A stretch of 6,924 nt of DNA from Bacteroidota bacterium (GTDB lineage: Bacteria > Bacteroidota > Bacteroidia > Chitinophagales > Saprospiraceae), in the NCBI GenBank assembly GCA_024277695.1, contig JAJRUR010000181.1:1-6924 (forward strand), written 5' to 3'. Below are positions 3,904 through 6,924 of the stretch, piece by piece (positions within the stretch are counted from its first letter, which is position 1; every line of letters starts with the position of its first letter). A program made the translations under genes and the position numbers. Below the pieces are notes generated by a model that saw nothing but the letters and a program-made list of their open reading frames with translations, searched no databases and had not been told where the DNA came from.

Positions 3904-6543
3904 TTATATTCTCAATCGATAAGAAGCAAAAAATCGGCGGCCGATACCTGTCACCGGATATATTATTTTTTTGTCCCCTAGATCGGGGTTGTCGTCCACA
4001 ATACGGTACAGTTCGTTTTGGCGATCTGTGATGTTGTATACACCGAGCGTGATACTATGACTTGCTCTTCCTTCTTGGTTTATATCAAAACGCATATTAA
4101 AATCATGTCGAATGATGGGGCGAAGTACTGCACCGTGTTTGGCTTCATACCGTCGAATGTCATCGCGATACCGATCGGTAAATAATTGATCTTGTCTATT
4201 GTAAATATATCCGGCAGGCGTTCCGGATCCCATAGTACTCAGTAGGTGAGCTGTCCAGTTTTTTGAGAGCTTAAGTCCTAGATGTGCATTGGCATTATGC
4301 TCTCTTAAGTAGGGGGGTCTTTCGTTGAGACTCTGAAATATATTTTGGTCTAGGGTCCGTTCCGAATGACTCCATGTATAATTGGCCCCGTAAGAAACTC
4401 TTTGCGTTTGACCGCTCATGCTCCATTCCAATCCGTAAGAATCTACCGAAAGTGTTTTTTTAGTTTCGTCGATGGCTACATTTAATTGATTAGAAATGAT
4501 ATCCCGCAATGTAGGCTCATCCGTCAGATAGTTAAAGTTTCTTAAAGCGCTATAATACAATTCGGCAGTCCACTGAAAACTCCGCCCAAAATTGCCTTCT
4601 AGAGCCAGACTATATGACCAGTTGATCTTCGGATCTGTATTTTTATCAAAACCAATCCACAATGAATTAGGGTAACCCACTAAATCAAAATCCAATTTGT
4701 GAAAAAACTGTGTGCTCCGCTGTGCAAACAAACTGATATTCAATTTAGGACTGTGGCGATATTGTATGGCTAGCTTGGGAAGCAACTGTACTAAAGATCG
4801 ATCTTCGGCACGCAATAGCGTCGAATAGAGTCCGAGTTGTACTCTGAAGTAATCGCTTAAGGTGATGTGGTCATCTAGATATAGATTCCACTGCGTGAGC
4901 GATGTATTGACTTGTCTAAAACGCGCCAATTCCAACTCACTCAAAGTCAGGCTTTCTGCACTTTTGAGACTATCTTGCCCTATCAAAAATTGAGGTGCCA
5001 AGACGTGGCGTGAGCCTGATGCTCCAAATTGGACAAAGTGTCTAGTACTCAGATAAAAGTCAAAGTCAGCCTGTAGCTTTGCATCGTTAATTTTGGATCG
5101 TAAGCTTATATAGCGGTTTTTATTAAAAGCACCTTTTACCTCATATTGTGAGGCGTTTTGGGCATCGTAATGAAAACCCGAAAAGTTTATGGAAGACTTT
5201 AAAAATAATTTTGGCGAAAGCAAGCTCGTCCAATGAAACGATCCAAAGGTATTGGACCAGTGATATTTGCGCTCTTCCAACAGATGAATGGCCTTATCTT
5301 GTTTTTGATAATCTAGCACATAGCTATAATTATCTGCACCATTAAAAAACTGAAGGACAAATCGATTTTTTTCGTTGGGTTGATAGTACAATCTTATATT
5401 GGCATCATTGAAGTCGATATTGGTTTGTGCTTCTGACCGGAGGGGGCCTCGATCGGGTATGATTCTAAAAGGCAGGCTCAGTGATCTACGTGCCGAGACC
5501 AAAAAAGAAAGTTTTGAAGGTATGATGGGACCTTCGATCATAGCTTTGACAGCACTTGGATTGATCGTAAATAGTCCACCGTATTTGCTTAAGTGTCCTA
5601 CTTTGGTACGCACATCTACTACAGAAGATAATCGTTTGCCCATGGGTACGACAAGATTATTTTTAGAAAATTTGGTTTGACGCAGGCTACTGGTATTGAG
5701 CAAGGTAAATACACCAAAAACATGACTGGGATAGTAAACAGCTGTGCCGTCGATGAGGAGCAAATTTTGATCATCGCTCCCCCCCCTTATATTTAATCCG
5801 CCTATACCGTCTGCACCTGTCTGAACCCCAGCCTGTCGCTGGAGGACTCTGGCGATATCATCTTCTCCTCCGGGGCCGGCGTTGGTTCGGATAGCATCAT
5901 CTGCTATTTGGATAGTTGTCTGCTGTATCAATCCATTATCTATAGAGTCAGCATTAAAAATAATCACTTCATCTAAAGTAACCGAGGGCGAGAGCCTAAA
6001 GTGCAACTGTTGGTTGCGGTATAGGTCGATTTCGATCTCTTTACTTTTATATCCCAGATAGGATATTACGATACGGTGTTTGCCTTCCGGCAAATACAGC
6101 GCATAATATCCAAAATTATTGGAGCTGGATCCTTTGCGCAATTCCGGACTATACACATTGGCGGACAAAAGTGCCTCTCCGGACAAAGCATCCGTAATGA
6201 TTCCGGATATCAGATGCTGAGTCTGTTGACCACCGCGTATATAGAGTACGATCTGCTCATCTACAATAGCGTAGCGTATACGCGTGCCGCTAATCAACTT
6301 GGAGAGTATAGCTAGTGTGGACTGATCTGCGATCTTTATATTGAGTAAAAACTGCTGTGGTATGATCTCGGGACTATAGCTGATATTGACCCCGCTGACT
6401 TGACTCAACTTGAGCAAGGCGGCTTCCAGCCCGATGCCCTTGGCCTCAAATTGGGCGATACGCTTTTCTAGTACAGACTGGGCGATAAGCCCTAGAGGAC
6501 AAAAAAGCAAGATCCATATATAATATTTTAGTAGTCGGCGCAT
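3904..6543 (-). CDS. TonB-dependent outer-membrane receptor with STN and carboxypeptidase-regulatory-like domains
   Basis: This complete 879-residue receptor should take a ligand across the outer membrane using TonB energy. In order it shows a signal peptide (1 to about 21, ending LIAQ), an STN signalling domain (about 25-103), a carboxypeptidase D regulatory-like beta-sandwich (about 111-195, with NNFGYYALYLPEGKHRIVIS), a plug (about 205-315, with VLQRQAGVQTGADGIGGLNI at 233-252 and LLLIDGTAVYYPSH at 261-274), and a beta-barrel to the end (GRRFFASYRLRI). The last residue is Ile, not the usual aromatic residue. STN domains often signal to an inner-membrane FecR-type anti-sigma factor, but no fecR, sigma or susD gene is adjacent. 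The gene lies 32 bp after the pyrophosphohydrolase stop and may be read from upstream, since no TAnnTTTG box lies in the gap. Its 3' end meets the IS remnant about 31 bp away, yet the barrel looks complete. The substrate is unknown: the window gives no sugar, siderophore or metal partner. Confidence 0.92.
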   Translation of the reverse strand: MRRLLKYYIWILLFCPLGLIAQSVLEKRIAQFEAKGIGLEAALLKLSQVSGVNISYSPEIIPQQFLLNIKIADQSTLAILSKLISGTRIRYAIVDEQIVLYIRGGQQTQHLISGIITDALSGEALLSANVYSPELRKGSSSNNFGYYALYLPEGKHRIVISYLGYKSKEIEIDLYRNQQLHFRLSPSVTLDEVIIFNADSIDNGLIQQTTIQIADDAIRTNAGPGGEDDIARVLQRQAGVQTGADGIGGLNIRGGSDDQNLLLIDGTAVYYPSHVFGVFTLLNTSSLRQTKFSKNNLVVPMGKRLSSVVDVRTKVGHLSKYGGLFTINPSAVKAMIEGPIIPSKLSFLVSARRSLSLPFRIIPDRGPLRSEAQTNIDFNDANIRLYYQPNEKNRFVLQFFNGADNYSYVLDYQKQDKAIHLLEERKYHWSNTFGSFHWTSLLSPKLFLKSSINFSGFHYDAQNASQYEVKGAFNKNRYISLRSKINDAKLQADFDFYLSTRHFVQFGASGSRHVLAPQFLIGQDSLKSAESLTLSELELARFRQVNTSLTQWNLYLDDHITLSDYFRVQLGLYSTLLRAEDRSLVQLLPKLAIQYRHSPKLNISLFAQRSTQFFHKLDFDLVGYPNSLWIGFDKNTDPKINWSYSLALEGNFGRSFQWTAELYYSALRNFNYLTDEPTLRDIISNQLNVAIDETKKTLSVDSYGLEWSMSGQTQRVSYGANYTWSHSERTLDQNIFQSLNERPPYLREHNANAHLGLKLSKNWTAHLLSTMGSGTPAGYIYNRQDQLFTDRYRDDIRRYEAKHGAVLRPIIRHDFNMRFDINQEGRASHSITLGVYNITDRQNELYRIVDDNPDLGDKKIIYPVTGIGRRFFASYRLRI

Positions 6544-6575
6544 TACACTTTATACAGCAGGTCTATTATTTGGGT

Positions 6576-6911
6576 TTATAGTTTTGGGTTTTTGTGATGT
6601 CGGTCGCGATCACGTTCTGTTTTTTTGTGCAGATTGAGCCGAAGTGCTTCTTCCAGATCGATACCTATCTGATTGGCTAGACAACTCAAGACAAAAATAA
6701 TATCTGCCATCTCATCCGCAATATGTGTGTGGACTTGCTCGACTGGTACATGCGCCTTGAAGGACTGCTCTCCATACCTGCGTGCCATCAGCCTGGCCAA
6801 CTCTCCGACCTCTTCTGTGAGTAGCACCATATTGGTCATTTCATCAAAATAGCGCACACCATAAGTAGTTATCCACTTATCTACATCGGACTGCCATTGT
6901 TTGATCGTCAT
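6576..6911 (-). CDS. MazG-like nucleotide pyrophosphohydrolase
   Basis: This 111-residue all-alpha cytoplasmic protein should hydrolyse nucleoside triphosphates to the monophosphate and pyrophosphate, a house-cleaning role. The metal-binding signature is intact: Glu33, Glu34 and Glu37 in TEEVGELA, then Glu67 and Asp70 in DEMADIIF, fitting EExxE...ExxD. It is a single MazG domain, like short MazG/YpjD-type proteins, unlike the two-domain E. coli MazG. The stretch GVRYFDEMTNM (18-28) and the C-terminal KKTERDRDRHHKNPKL recall a form I know as common in Bacteroidota. The start is ATG 6911, with only 13 bases of upstream sequence in the window, so its promoter is not visible. It may be co-transcribed with the receptor downstream, although no functional link between the two is obvious. 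The preferred nucleotide cannot be inferred. Confidence 0.9.
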   Translation of the reverse strand: MTIKQWQSDVDKWITTYGVRYFDEMTNMVLLTEEVGELARLMARRYGEQSFKAHVPVEQVHTHIADEMADIIFVLSCLANQIGIDLEEALRLNLHKKTERDRDRHHKNPKL

Positions 6912-6924
6912 ATTATTGTATTTA

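Noticed and set aside
3831..4031. Separate small plus-strand gene after the transposase
   Set aside because: Its first 14 codons are the frameshifted continuation of the transposase, and the rest is repeat scrap and antisense to the receptor gene.

Overview
The window looks like a chromosomal segment of a member of the Bacteroidota. The main evidence is a DUF4294 protein, a TonB-dependent receptor with the STN plus carboxypeptidase-regulatory-like architecture typical of that phylum, a short MazG-type pyrophosphohydrolase of a form common there, and matches to the Bacteroidota -7 promoter box (TAnnTTTG) in front of several genes. The family within the phylum cannot be fixed from this sequence. 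All intact genes lie on the minus strand; the only plus-strand gene is a broken transposase.

Left part (1-2520). A possible gene start runs off the left edge (1-37). Next come a secreted, very basic DUF4294 protein (216-857) and a two-gene metal-homeostasis operon: a DtxR/MntR-family metalloregulator (1804-2472) followed 3 bp later by a ZIP transporter of the GufA/ZIP11 type (982-1800). A 38-bp near-perfect palindrome lies directly upstream of the regulator, touching its -7 box. It is the obvious candidate operator for metal-dependent autoregulation of the whole operon.

Middle (2520-3903). This is an accessory island with no intact gene. A roughly 680-bp cluster of three repeat modules (a, b, g) is arranged a-b-g-b-g'-a-b, rich in G/C hairpins and in versions of dispersed repeats that recur in bacterial genomes. 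It reads open on the minus strand but appears to be non-coding. It is followed by an AT-rich fragment of an ISAs1-family (H-repeat-type) insertion sequence. The transposase is frameshifted at a run of eight A and truncated, and the IS sequence ends beside another small scrap resembling the repeats.

Right part (3904-6924). A complete 879-residue TonB-dependent outer-membrane receptor (3904-6543) is preceded, 32 bp upstream and on the same strand, by a small MazG-like nucleotide pyrophosphohydrolase (6576-6911). No SusD, FecR or ECF sigma gene is visible next to the receptor, so its substrate and control are unknown.

I do not see a clearly new multi-gene system. The most distinctive elements are the metalloregulator operator fused to an apparently leaderless promoter, and the modular repeat cluster with its invariant 18-bp palindrome.
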